A stretch of 64,000 bases of DNA, from the NCBI GenBank assembly GCA_030068145.1, contig JAPJBO010000914.1, positions 1-64,000 on the forward strand. Reading direction: 5' to 3'. Both the position numbers and the translations under genes were made by a program. The notes under the pieces are model-generated. The model searched no databases. It was given only the letters and a program-made list of their open reading frames with translations, and was not told where the DNA came from. This document shows positions 9,479 through 18,264 of this stretch, piece by piece (the stretch's first letter is position 1; the number at the start of each line of letters is the position of its first letter). Source of the stretch: Diplonema papillatum. Its lineage: Eukaryota > Euglenozoa > Diplonemea > Diplonemida > Diplonemidae.

Positions 9479-9830
9479 TTATTGGGAAAAATAAATTCCC
9501 TCTGGTGGAAATGGCTTGAGGAGCGTGACGATAAATTTCGTTTATTTTTTGACAGGATTCCGTTGTGTTTGCACAGGCCGGACAAATAAACGAATTTATT
9601 TTTTCCGATCTCGGAATTTATTTTGCGCCGCCAGCTATTTTCAGTCGAAACAAATAAATGAAATTTATTGTCCCTAGGGAAATAAATTCGTTTATTTTTC
9701 CGACTGAAAATAGCTGGCGGCGCAGAATAAGGTCGTAGGCAGAAATCTGTAGGGGAGACCCCTCGCAAATTTTTTTTTCTCCCTGTGGTGAGTGAAATCG
9801 CGTGTTTTGAGCTCGTTTTGAGTCTAATTC
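9479..9830. repeat. palindrome cluster, second locus, with a nested 23-bp inverted repeat
   Basis: Diverged duplicate of 7420-7750. It carries the core-sharing palindrome near 9588-9606. A perfect 23-bp inverted repeat (9625-9647 with 9701-9723, beginning GCGCCGCCAGC) encloses two further ATAAAT-type cores. At the corresponding place in the first locus only one arm is present. Confidence 0.75.
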
Positions 9831-10280
9831 ATCCTTTCTGATCCATATCAAGACCTCGAGAAAGAAAACCGCAGCACTTGTCAGCAGCGCTCATCCAGCA
9901 GTCCTACCCAGCACGACAGCACCTGTGCAGTCCTTCATGCAAGCGCCCATGCAAGCAGCATCGTATGTTGTGAACTACAACGTCAACCTGCCGGGACTCC
10001 CCCAGTTGCAGCAGAACAACCAGGCACATTGATCTGTGACCTGTCACTTACAACAACTCCACTCCTACACAACGTTCTGCTACGCAATGTCTCAGACACA
10101 CAACGTTCTGCCGCGCACATTTGCTACGCAACGTTCTGCTAAACACCAACGTAACTGCAATGCAATATGCTCAACGTCTTACACAACGTTCTGCCGTGCA
10201 CATTTGCTACGCAACGTTCTGCTAGACACCAACATAACTGCAAAGCAGTATGGTTTTCTTTCCATCCTCGGGAATTTATT
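9831..10280. other. degenerate ACACAACGTTCTGC repeats, no gene
   Basis: From about 10028 to 10250 the string CACAACGTTCTGC and 'CATTTGCTACGCAACGTTCTGCTA' recur. The plus-strand open frames there reflect the repeat. No protein family recognised. Confidence 0.55.
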
Positions 10281-10503
10281 TTTCCCAATAAAATCATTTA
10301 TTCGGCAATAATTTCCGCCAATTTTGCCTCGGTGTCGGTTTTAGTCCCTCGGGAGGCCCTCGGGGGGGTTTGCAACCCCTCGCCACTCGCTCCGCTCGTG
10401 GCTCGGGTTGCAAACCCCCCCTCGGGCCTCCCTCGGGACTAAAACCGACACCTCGGCAAAATAAACGGAAATTATCTTGCCGAATAAATGCTTATTATTC
10501 CTA
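10281..10503. mobile_element. foldback (MITE-like) element, copy 3 (most complete)
   Basis: About 220 bp, the longest member of the family. Arms run from TTTCCCAATAAAATC through TTTAGTCCCTCGGGAGGCC and GGTTTGCAACCC, with the reverse complement following. The loop is the CTCGCCACTCGCTCCGCTCG region. The arms are nearly perfect, suggesting recent formation. Confidence 0.8.
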
Positions 10504-10517
10504 GAAATAAAAAAATT

Positions 10518-10606
<89 letters not shown>
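10518..10606. repeat. (GA)n microsatellite
   Basis: About 88 bases of uninterrupted GA dinucleotides. They are followed by a short segment (GTGCAG, CCATCTCTCCGA, then GCCCCACTACT) that is a variant of sequence at 4265-4300, 18640-18690 and 21815-21880. All of these have purine-rich GA tracts at the same place. Confidence 0.95.
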
Positions 10607-12230
10607 GAGTTAGAGTGCAGGGACCATCTCTCCGAGGAGTATCCGGTCGCCCCACTACTATCCCGTACCCCAAATTTATAGTCCTGGCAGGAAATAAAGG
10701 CTTTTTATAGAACGGATTTTTGCTTGCGAGCTGCCGGTGGGCAGGTCTACAAATTGGTAGTTGAGTGGACAGATGGGTGGATGGGGTCGGTGGATGGATG
10801 AACAGGTGGGTAGTTGAGGCATACCCTGCAGCCTGCGGATTCGGAGGGCCTCAAGGCGAACCAGCAGTTGCTGGAAAACCGGCAGGACCTGCCTTTGAGT
10901 CCTTGGACACAGGGAGGAGTGGAACAGGACGCGTCTTGTGCATGAGCGCAGGTTCAACCATCATCTGACTCTTCTGTTTGCGGTTGCAACCTTCGGTACC
11001 ACGAGTTTGCCATTATTATGTCAAACTCTCCAATTCCCTCTTGGGTTTTGGTTTGGGCACGAAGTATTCGCGCCCGCCATCTGACCACGCTGCAGCAGTC
11101 ACGTGTAGACCGGGCAGACCCAGTCGTCCCCCATCTGGTCCCGAACGACGAGCACCGCTCCTGCACCCGAGTTAAGTCTTCAATGATTGGAAGCCGCATC
11201 GGAGACAGTGGGTCAACCCGTCCCGGGAATTTTGAATTCGGAGTCCACGTTTACTTATGTGGGGAGTTGTAGAGTACGGGAGGAACCGGAAATCTCCGGA
11301 AAGATGGTACCCGCATTCCAACTCGTCTCGGGAAAGGTCAGTCGACGACCGTATGCAGGTGGGTGGAGGCCCTGGGACTGCGAAGGCGTGACCACCCCAT
11401 AAGGAGGACTCTCTATCTTGCGTTATCTCTCTGTCCCAGTCGCCATAGCAACTATCCTTGGCCAAGCATCATCCTGCAACCCTGCTTTCAGGATGGTCAT
11501 CGTGCCTCTCATTTTGGTTATCAACCTTACTCCTCGCCCGAATTGCCGTCTTCGACTGGAACTGCCCCTGGTCCTGGTGGCTAGGGTTAGCATGCAAAGA
11601 GCATGTGGCGATAATCTGCATCTGCTCTCTTTCGTGACCTCTGCTACCTCTCTTCGTCACTGGCACTTTATCTTGCACCTCTGCCCGCCGCGGAGTGCAC
11701 GTCTCTGTCTTCGATGATGGCGAGTCCTTACGCCGCCGCTTCGTTGCCAGCGGCCGTCCTAGTGTCGTCGCCTTCTGCGGCGTTCTCGATGGCGGTGTTG
11801 GCGCCGGCATCCGCCGCTTCCCTTGTGGCGCTTTGGGCCGATGGTCGCAGCTTGCGTCTCGACTTCGGTGTCGCTTCGGGCGTCCGGGGGCGAAGGCCCG
11901 CGCTTCCGTCTCATCGCCGCCGACTCCGCACACAGGCATATCGTGCTGCAGGCATCCGTGCTGGTGGCCTGGGCACGCCTACCTCCATGCGCTGGGTCTC
12001 CGCCGCCCACTAAATTTGCCCTCTTCTGCCCCTTCTTGCCGGAGGTGCCGTCTTCGAAGGCGTCCCACCAACACGTCCAATCCTTTCCTCCCCACGTGGA
12101 AAATACGTCCATCCCCCAGACCTCATCGTTGAAGGTGTGCCTGTTCGTCCCAGCTGCGGCTCGAGAGCATCGTCTCTGTACCCGGGAAACTTTTTAAAGG
12201 GGTTCCCCAAAAATCGTCATGACTGCAAAC
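10607..12230. other. no assignable gene; Arg/Lys/Pro-rich open frames on the minus strand
   Basis: Minus-strand open frames at 11469-11939 (156 codons) and 11759-12112 (117 codons) are rich in Arg, Lys, Pro and Ser. In composition they resemble the basic C-terminal tails of the non-LTR elements, but I see no alignable motif. A frame ending near 10954 finishes RRLQPQTEESDDG. This could be an old retroelement 3' region or chance; I do not assign a gene. Confidence 0.35.
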
Positions 12231-12298
12231 TTTGTTCCCTTATATCCCAATGGGATTACCTAGCCCAAGGTAATCCCCATTGGGATATAAGGGAACAA
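12231..12298. repeat. 31-bp-arm foldback with GGGATATAAGGGAAC motif
   Basis: TTTGTTCCCTTATATCCCAA and its continuation pair with the reverse complement across a loop of a few bases, with one bulge. Two further direct copies of GGATA(T)AAGGGAA follow at 12326-12366. The same arrangement (one foldback, then direct copies) recurs at 15704-15860 with a different base at the same position in both arms (GTTCCC versus GTGCCC). Confidence 0.8.
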
Positions 12299-12550
12299 AA
12301 TTTGTTAAAGTGAAAGTGTTGTCGGATAAAAGGGAACAAAATTCGAAGTGGTGGGATATAAGGGAAATTCACCTATTTTTTAACCATGCAGGATAATCCC
12401 TGATTGTTTTTTCGGGGGTTCGCGCAACCCTTCTTTTCCGGAAGATAACGTTATCTTTTTTTTTCTCTGGCGCTCTTTTTCTCTTTATCTCTCTCTTTGG
12501 CTAGCAAAGCGACTATTGCGACCGACACCACGACCACACCCGTAATGAAT
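12299..12550. other. direct GGGATATAAGGGAA copies, then leader-like sequence
   Basis: Contains the direct motif copies to about 12366. Near 12518 it has TTGCGACCGACACCA, a string shared with putative retroelement leader regions at 23680, 36622 and 56986. No ORF. Confidence 0.45.
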
Positions 12551-12586
12551 GTGATCAAGGGCCCCCCACGTTCTACATGTTGAGCA

Positions 12587-12946
12587 GTGTGAACTTGAAA
12601 TGCAGGTACCACAGGGGTAAGCTTGCATTTGTCATAGGCTAGGGTTATTTGAATACGTCGTCCGAGGACGATCTCAAAGCGGACGAGGACGGTGATAATA
12701 GGCTGGTGATATCCAGCTCCATTCTTCGTTTGTTGCGCTTTCGCGCCGGCTGTCCTGCCGAAGCAGTCGCTCGAGGGGGCGATCCTGACATGGATGAGGA
12801 TGAAGTCGAGGTGGCAGGGCTGGTGATATCCAGCTCCATTCTCGAAATGTTGCGCTTTCGCGCCGCGTGCTTTTTTCCGGGTTTTCCCGCCGGGTCATTC
12901 GGTGGTGTCGGGAGTCGGGCTCTTTTCTGCCCCTTCCTTGGTGGTG
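12587..12946 (-). mobile_element. 5'-truncated retroelement fragment in target T5
   Basis: Flanked by 16-bp direct repeats TTCTACATGTTGAGCA. It contains a minus-strand ORF end (12645-12839) and a 3' UTR beginning, on the plus strand, GTGTGAACTTGAAATGCAGG. This tail type differs from the common TTGAGTTCTTT tail, suggesting a third element family using the same target. Confidence 0.65.
12645..12839 (-). pseudogene. C-terminal fragment of a related non-LTR polyprotein (ends DDVFK)
   Basis: 64-codon open frame with two copies of a MELDIT.S motif, each preceded by an Arg/Lys-rich stretch (RKRNKRRMELDIT), ending SSDDVFK. The ending matches DDVIK/DDVIR of copies 1-5 and of the fragment at 25302-25420. 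A duplicated ~23-bp DNA segment (12697 and 12820) explains the internal repeat. Confidence 0.6.
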
Positions 12947-12962
12947 TTCTACATGTTGAGCA

Positions 12963-13043
12963 TTGAGTTCTTTAAGGTGCAAGTGCCATCAAGGCAGGCG
13001 AGCACTGCTGTTGAGCATTGAGTTCTTTAATTAATGTTGAGCA
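12963..13043 (-). repeat. two nested tail-only insertions
   Basis: The first is TTGAGTTCTTTAAGGTGCAAG to GAGCACTGCTG (about 48 bp). The second is only TTGAGTTCTTTAATTAATG (about 19 bp). Each is bracketed by TTGAGCA. In the first, AGGTGC and GCACT plus TGCC and GGCA can pair, giving the same tail hairpin as the other families with different bases. Confidence 0.6.
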
Positions 13044-13075
13044 GGGGTTGCCATGTAGCCCGTACCGGTCCTTCA

Positions 13076-14063
13076 ATACTTCCATAAGTCCCCCTTTGGG
13101 ACGGGTCCGACGGTCCGTTAGTCATCAGCGACATCGGGCGGGGGAAAATTTTTTTGTTTGAAAAAGAAAGGGGAAAAAGATGGGTGTGTGGGTGGATAAG
13201 CACGTGGTAGGTTATAACGGAAATAAGTACAACCTCAAACTACGCCTAGCACAGGGCCAGGCGGTATATGCGTGCCTTCATCCTCTCGTGTTAGTGTGCG
13301 TTCACCCGTATAGACACTTCGAGTTGTTTCCCGTTCGCCAGGGTAAACGGGTGCGGTGAAACATAGACCAGCCAACAATCAAGAATCCGACGAGGCTCAA
13401 ACGACGTGGATCAGAGAGGTGGCAAGGTCTCTCATGCGCGCGGAGTCCCCTCAGACCCTGAAACCACTGGCCATCCCTCGTGCACTCGATGGAGCAGTGT
13501 TGACGTCGCAGCACCGGGCACCTCGTTAACTGCTGCTCAAACAACTGACCATGCGGTGTCAGACATTGGGAGTCCGGCAAGGGCGGGCAGGGTGGTGAAC
13601 TACCAAAGGGGTAGAGAGTCAGGTGATCCTTCCGACTGCCGGCTCATCAAATTACCGGCTGAATCTGGGGGTGCAGGCAAGTCGGGTAGTCGATCTGTGA
13701 CTTTTGTTTGGGGGGGGTGGGCGCTTTGCCTGCCTCTACTTTGTTCTGCCTTCCGAGGCCTTTGAGCTTACTGCTTGTCTCTGTTTCGCTTCGCGGCGCT
13801 GTTTCGCGGTGCTCTTTGTCCGCTCTCGGCCCGGAGGGTTGGCTTCTTTTGTTTGGTTGCTAATGCACTGGTCTTTTGTTGCAGCTACCTATCTGCTTCA
13901 GTGACCGCACCAGTGCTCACTCCACCCTTTTGAACCTTCCTACGGTCAGGTGGGTGTGCTGTCGGTGCACCGAGTCTACCCTTCATTGGTAGTCGTGTTC
14001 GGACGCGGCTCTGTTGCGCTGCTGCGGTGGTCCGGTCAGTTGTTTTGTTTGCCTTTTTTCCCG
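13076..14063. other. mostly non-coding; possible zinc-finger fragment on the minus strand
   Basis: A 92-codon minus-strand frame (13302-13580) includes CTRDGQWFQGLRGLRAHERP followed by CH. This is a C..GLR.H...CH pattern like the Cys/His fingers of the 36.7-kb ORF and of many non-LTR element N-termini. There is no further support, and it could be a relic of a retroelement 5' ORF. The rest (13600-14060) shows nothing I recognise. Confidence 0.35.
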
Positions 14064-14300
14064 AAAATACTCGAGGGACTGCCTTGTGCTCATTTCGAAG
14101 GAGGCGAGAGGGGGGAGAAAACAATACAACTACAAAGTGGGTCTTTTTTAGAGTTAAAGTTTTTGTTGAACGCTTACGCCGGCCACTAAACCCAGATTTA
14201 CCTGTGTTTCGTGTGGTCTACAGCACATTTACCGCCTTCGATCTATCGCAACTGGCAGTCTCCTCAAGCATTTCCCAAAGTTTTGACCCAAACCAGCCCC
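14064..14300 (-). repeat. solo terminal repeat of the YR retroelement (inverted), with a small internal insertion
   Basis: Matches the reverse complement of the A-B terminal unit of the 58.5-63.2 kb element, from AAATACTCGAGGGACTGCC to CAGTCTCCTCAAGCATTTCC. It has a ~16-bp extra segment, TAGAGTTAAAGTTTTT, between the T-run and GTTGAACG (14144-14164) that is absent from the intact element and from the 50.8-kb copy. No element genes lie beside it, consistent with recombination between terminal repeats or with a fragment. Confidence 0.85.
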
Positions 14301-15286
14301 TTCCATTCGTTTTTGGTGTTTCCTTGTCCGTAGGCATAGAGCTGGCACAATGCCCCACCCGAGACGTCTCAAGACATTCTGGGTGCCTCAGAGCGACTGG
14401 TTGCACCGTTTCACAACTTGCAGCACCGCGGCCACACTCGATCCCCCGATCGGGTGCCTCAAGCAAGAGTACTCTCTCAAGAGAACACCACATCAGAGCA
14501 AGTGGTAGGTCAGGTGCTGGCAGCCCAGGCTGGCTGCACCGTGCCACGATGACGTTCGGGCCCGAATCGGGGCTAATCGCGGTGACAGTACTGTAGTAGC
14601 TGGCCAGATGCTAAGCCAGCCGAGAGGGGATGAAGTCCAAAACAGTACGTTTCCTGAGTTTGTGCCCAAAACAGTACTTTCGCCAAGTTTGTGCCCAAAA
14701 CAGTACCTTTTCCTGAGTTCGGGAGCTTGTCCAGCTATGCTGCGAGTCACAACGCGGGATGAAGTCCATCAGCCGAGCTGACTCAAGGTCAGGTTTGAAC
14801 AAGGCCGCCTGGCAGGGGTGCACAGGCCCGTGACAGGGGCTGTGCACGCGCACGTGGCAGGTGAAGGCAGTCCCTCAACATCCCTTGCGCTAGTGATATC
14901 AGTTACAAAGACGTGTTCTTACTTCTCCCTTTCTTCTAGGCAGTTCTCGTCAGACAATACGAAGAGCAGCAACTCCCGAACAAATCCAACCCGCCTCACA
15001 GATCGATCAAGTGAGAGAGATCTTCGAGCCCAGTTCCGACGCGCCGGCGAAAGCTGAAAAGAAGAGAGTGTGCAACCTTCCTCTAGGTGGTCTTCTTTCC
15101 GTACAGTTTTCCACGTCTGGAAGGTCCTTGCGTTCAGTTCGCGCTTCCTGTGGGCACAAAGACAGTTGATGACTTCAGGAAGGAATCAGCCATTCTTGCG
15201 TGATGTACTGAGGAGAGCTGCCACCTTGTTGTTAGCCGGTTCTGGGTTCGGTTCCGAGTTTGGAAGGTTCGGTTTTGGGTTCAATA
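14301..15286. other. no gene recognised; short CAAAACAGTAC repeats
   Basis: Three imperfect ~30-bp units containing GTGCCCAAAACAGTAC lie at 14640-14720. Open frames elsewhere are short and unfamiliar. Confidence 0.45.
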
Positions 15287-15677
15287 TTTGGCCCAATATT
15301 TGGACCCAATATTTTGGTCCCAAATTTTGGACCCAATTTTTGGACCCAAATTTTGGACCCAATATTTTGGTCCCAAATTTTGGACCCAATTTTTGGACCC
15401 AAATTTTGGACCCACATTTTGGACCCAAATTTTGGACCCAAATTTTGGACCCAAATTTTGGACCCAAATTTTTTACCCAAATTTTGGACCCAAATTTTGG
15501 ACCCAAATTTTGGACCCAATTTTTGGACCCAAATTTTGGACCCAAATTTTGGACCCAAATTTTGGACCCAATTTTTGGACCCAAATTTTGGACCCAATTT
15601 TTGGACCCAATTTTTGGACCCAAATTTCAGACCCAAATTATGGACCCAAATTTCAGACCCAAATTATGGACCCAATT
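15287..15677. repeat. 13-bp minisatellite (AAATTTTGGACCC)n
   Basis: About 390 bp of AAATTTTGGACCC units with the variants AATTTTTGGACCC, AATATTTTGGTCCC and AAATTATGGACCC. Open frames on both strands here (the WTQILDPNFGPK type) come from the unit length and composition and are not proteins. Confidence 0.95.
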
Positions 15678-15703
15678 TGAACCTGCCCTAAAAACCTGGT
15701 TCA

Positions 15704-15860
15704 AAACAAATTTGGTGCCCTTATATCCCGAACCGGGATATAAGGGCACAAATTTGTTTTGACCGGGATATAAGGGCATTACACCTTTATTTAACTATCG
15801 TTTTCATTCCGTGATATAAGGGAACAAAATTTCGAGTTGGGATATAAGGGAATTTAAACG
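15704..15860. repeat. foldback plus direct GGGATATAAGGG copies
   Basis: Arms of about 27 bp (AAACAAATTTGGTGCCC TTATATCCCG and its complement, 15704-15760) with a 2-3 base loop, followed by direct copies of GGGATATAAGGG at about 15764, 15811 and 15840. Same architecture as 12231-12366. The arm bases differ but remain complementary. Confidence 0.75.
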
Positions 15861-15869
15861 AATTACACC

Positions 15870-16020
15870 AATATTTTAAACGAGAAGAGCCTTTTCTTTT
15901 TTTTGTGTTTGTGTTGTGCCGTCGATCCCGAGGAACGATCAGTTTGGTGTCCTGCTTGTTTGCTTGGCATGAATTTTGGTTCTTTGTTCTTTTCTCTCGG
16001 CGATCGAGAGCAGCAGCTGG
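15870..16020. repeat. dispersed repeat (also 22570-22690 and 23182-23225)
   Basis: Carries GTGCCGTCGATCCCGAGGAA, GTTTGGTGTCCTGC and TGCTTGGCATGAATTTTGG. In the 22.6-kb copy an AGAGTGAAAGTTCGCG segment follows the T-run that here goes straight into TCTCTCGG. Confidence 0.75.
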
Positions 16021-16179
16021 AACTGGCCGAGGTTTCTGGAATGAAGGTGATGTTCAAGACAAGCCAATTTGCATACAATAGGTAGCGGGGAAGGTACCAG
16101 AAATATTTCGCTAAGCATTGCTACCGACAAACGCAAATCGCCCAGCCAGCACGGAAGAATCCTGCGTGTTCGTAGGTGC

Positions 16180-18264
16180 CTAGTCCTCGTTCGCAAAGCA
16201 CCGTCGCAGCCGCAGGCTGTCAAGCCAGCCTTTTCTCTCGAATGACATGCTCATACCACCGTAGCACGCCCTCTCTATCATCGCCAAGTTCGCAATCTTA
16301 ACCTCTCCGTCCACACGAACTGTCATCATACCAGTGGAATAGTCGATCAGGTGTTCCACAAAGTAAAAGCGATTCACCTCGAGAGACACGTCGACGACAA
16401 CACCACTACTGAATTGCAGCGCCGATAAATTGGACTGCATCGACCAGCATACCTGGGTCACAACATGGTTGAAATCATAAAAGATTGTCCTGATTCTGGG
16501 GTTGGTGTCTTCCATGGCAACGTAGTAAGAGACGTAGGTGTAGTTGTCGGCTTGAGGCGGCGCGAAAGGGATGAGGCCTCCGGGTCCAGACCCAGTCAAG
16601 TACGCCGAGCCTCTGCCTTCTGCTTTGAACGACGTGTCAACTTTGGAGCCAGGGAATGTAGCGCCTGAATCGTAGTCAAACGTCGTGACTTGGTCCTCAA
16701 GACACAACGTCGCGGGAATGACGAAGATCAAACCACCGCTACCTCTTTTCAGTGTTCCGCTGGAAACCATGCTAGCCTTCAGCCTCAAGGAGACAACTGT
16801 GGAAGTTTCCTCGAAGAAGAAAGGTGGCAGGTTTAAAGGACCAAGCGTCATCTTCGATCCCGAAATGCTAACTAAAGACGTGTCCACCATCGTCGACTTC
16901 AGTGCGTTCCACCCAGTCCCCGCCGTCGACATGTCTGCAAACAGGCCATCAATTAGTGCTTGCTTAGTTGCCTCTGTGTCCACCCACACGTCCGAATCCC
17001 CTTCGATGCTGACGGTTAGCATACCCCCATCCAACCCACCAGGAGACGTCATCGAGCCTGCCAATGTGTACACCGAACAGGGCACCTGCAGCCGCAATTC
17101 GTCGAGCCAGCCTTTGCGCAAAAAGCTGACGCTATCGAAACCATCATTCGTGCACCTGGTACCACTTCCGCTCGCGAAGTTCTCAATCTTGACCTCTCCG
17201 TCCACACGAACTGTCATCATACCAGTGGAATAGTCGATCAGGTGCTCCACAAAGTAAAAGCGATTCAGCTCGATACGCATGGACACGGGATTAAAGGCAT
17301 CTGAATAGAAGATTAGCCTCGTTGTCGTGAGAATCATCCACCAGCATGTTTTCAAGCCATCTTGGCCGATGCCGATGCTGGGAAAAGAGCCAGTTTCGTT
17401 CACGGCAATGTAGTACGAGAGGCTTGTGTACATGTCGCGCGGAGCAGCATAGTAATAAGATGTTGAAGCACTACCAAAGTACGCCGAGCCGAGCCCCTCA
17501 GCGCTGAAAGACGTGTCAACCACAGCGCCAGGGAACGAACTTGCGTCGGTATCAAACGCCAGGTCCTCGCCCGGGCACAGCGTAGACGCGTCAACGAAGA
17601 AGAACAAATCGTCGCTGCCGACACCCAAGGTGCCACTGGTCATCATGCTAGCATCCAAAGTCAACGAAACACGCATCTGATCCGCTGAGTAAAACGAGGC
17701 TGCAGGCATCAAAGGACCCAGGGTCAACGTCGACCCCGAAATGGTCACCAACTTCCAGGAAATCGACGTCGACTTCAACACGTTCCACCTAACAGACGCG
17801 CGAGAGAGAGGGCCAGCTGTCAGACCGTCAATAAAAGCTTGTTTGGTTGCCTCCGAGTCAACCCAGTCATCCCCGCCTGCAATGCTGACTGTCAACATCA
17901 GACCTCCACCAATTAGGTCTTTCATCGTAGCACGAGTCAAGTTGCCGAACATCAAGTACTCGTAGCAGGGAGGTGAAGTGGGGTCGTTTCGAGACGTGCA
18001 AGGATGATTTTCACATTCGTCCCCCGTGTGGTTTCCGGTGCACAAACAATGATCCACGGGGTCGGATACGCACGTTCCACCGCCATCACTGCAGACAGAC
18101 TCGTCATCTGCTGAGATTCCGAAGCATGCGCGGTCTCTTGCGCCGACCGTAACTTCAACTTGAGAGCCTTCAGCGGCGCTGAGAATCGCCAGCGCGAGAC
18201 ACAAACGCATCATGCTGCCCCCCTGAATGAATGAAATGGTGGTACTTGCTTTGGTTGTGTTCAC
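16180..18264 (-). CDS. secreted EGF-like / concanavalin-like repeat protein (no protease domain)
   Basis: Single open frame of 694 codons. The likely start is the second or third Met (codon 18 or 19, about 18211), because MRLCLALAILSAAEG is a good signal peptide and the paralogue at 30.9 kb starts at the same place (MLRFCLALLV). The mature protein has a Cys-rich EGF-like module (ACFGISADDESVC ... GGTCV ... CLCTGNHTGDEC). Two ~270-residue repeats follow. Each has a beta-rich part (WVDSEATKQAFIDGL ... TISGSTLTLGPL) and a LamG/concanavalin-like part (NRFYFVEHLIDYSTGMMTV RVDGEV). The protein is presumably extracellular. It is paralogous to 26242-28863 from the EGF module to the 3' flank (about 16025 versus 26070), but lacks the astacin and linker regions: the signal peptide joins directly to QVEV. 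No obvious introns. Confidence 0.8.
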   Translation of the reverse strand: MNTTKASTTISFIQGGSMMRLCLALAILSAAEGSQVEVTVGARDRACFGISADDESVCSDGGGTCVSDPVDHCLCTGNHTGDECENHPCTSRNDPTSPPCYEYLMFGNLTRATMKDLIGGGLMLTVSIAGGDDWVDSEATKQAFIDGLTAGPLSRASVRWNVLKSTSISWKLVTISGSTLTLGPLMPAASFYSADQMRVSLTLDASMMTSGTLGVGSDDLFFFVDASTLCPGEDLAFDTDASSFPGAVVDTSFSAEGLGSAYFGSASTSYYYAAPRDMYTSLSYYIAVNETGSFPSIGIGQDGLKTCWWMILTTTRLIFYSDAFNPVSMRIELNRFYFVEHLIDYSTGMMTVRVDGEVKIENFASGSGTRCTNDGFDSVSFLRKGWLDELRLQVPCSVYTLAGSMTSPGGLDGGMLTVSIEGDSDVWVDTEATKQALIDGLFADMSTAGTGWNALKSTMVDTSLVSISGSKMTLGPLNLPPFFFEETSTVVSLRLKASMVSSGTLKRGSGGLIFVIPATLCLEDQVTTFDYDSGATFPGSKVDTSFKAEGRGSAYLTGSGPGGLIPFAPPQADNYTYVSYYVAMEDTNPRIRTIFYDFNHVVTQVCWSMQSNLSALQFSSGVVVDVSLEVNRFYFVEHLIDYSTGMMTVRVDGEVKIANLAMIERACYGGMSMSFERKGWLDSLRLRRCFANED

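Larger units (their letters stand above)
12551..13075. other. structured repeat (target copy T5, partial) with three nested insertions
   Basis: The left half GCCCCCCACG-TTCTACATG-TTGAGCA (12560-12586) and the right half GGGGTTGC-CATGTAG (13044-13058) rebuild the second stem (CTACATG/CATGTAG, 7 of 7 paired) and the junction-loop pairing (GCCCC/GGGGT). Sequence differs from the other copies but pairing is kept. A 7-bp closing stem is not evident on the left. Target sequence ending TTGAGCA appears four times (12571-12586, 12947-12962, 13011-13017, 13037-13043), marking three successive insertions. Confidence 0.55.

Noticed and set aside
10341-10710. ORFs containing long Ser-Leu or Arg-Glu runs
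   Set aside because: They are the (GA)n microsatellite read in two frames.
15260-15762. Long open frames on both strands (WTQILDPNFGPK repeats)
   Set aside because: They are translations of the 13-bp minisatellite; no stop codons arise because of its composition.
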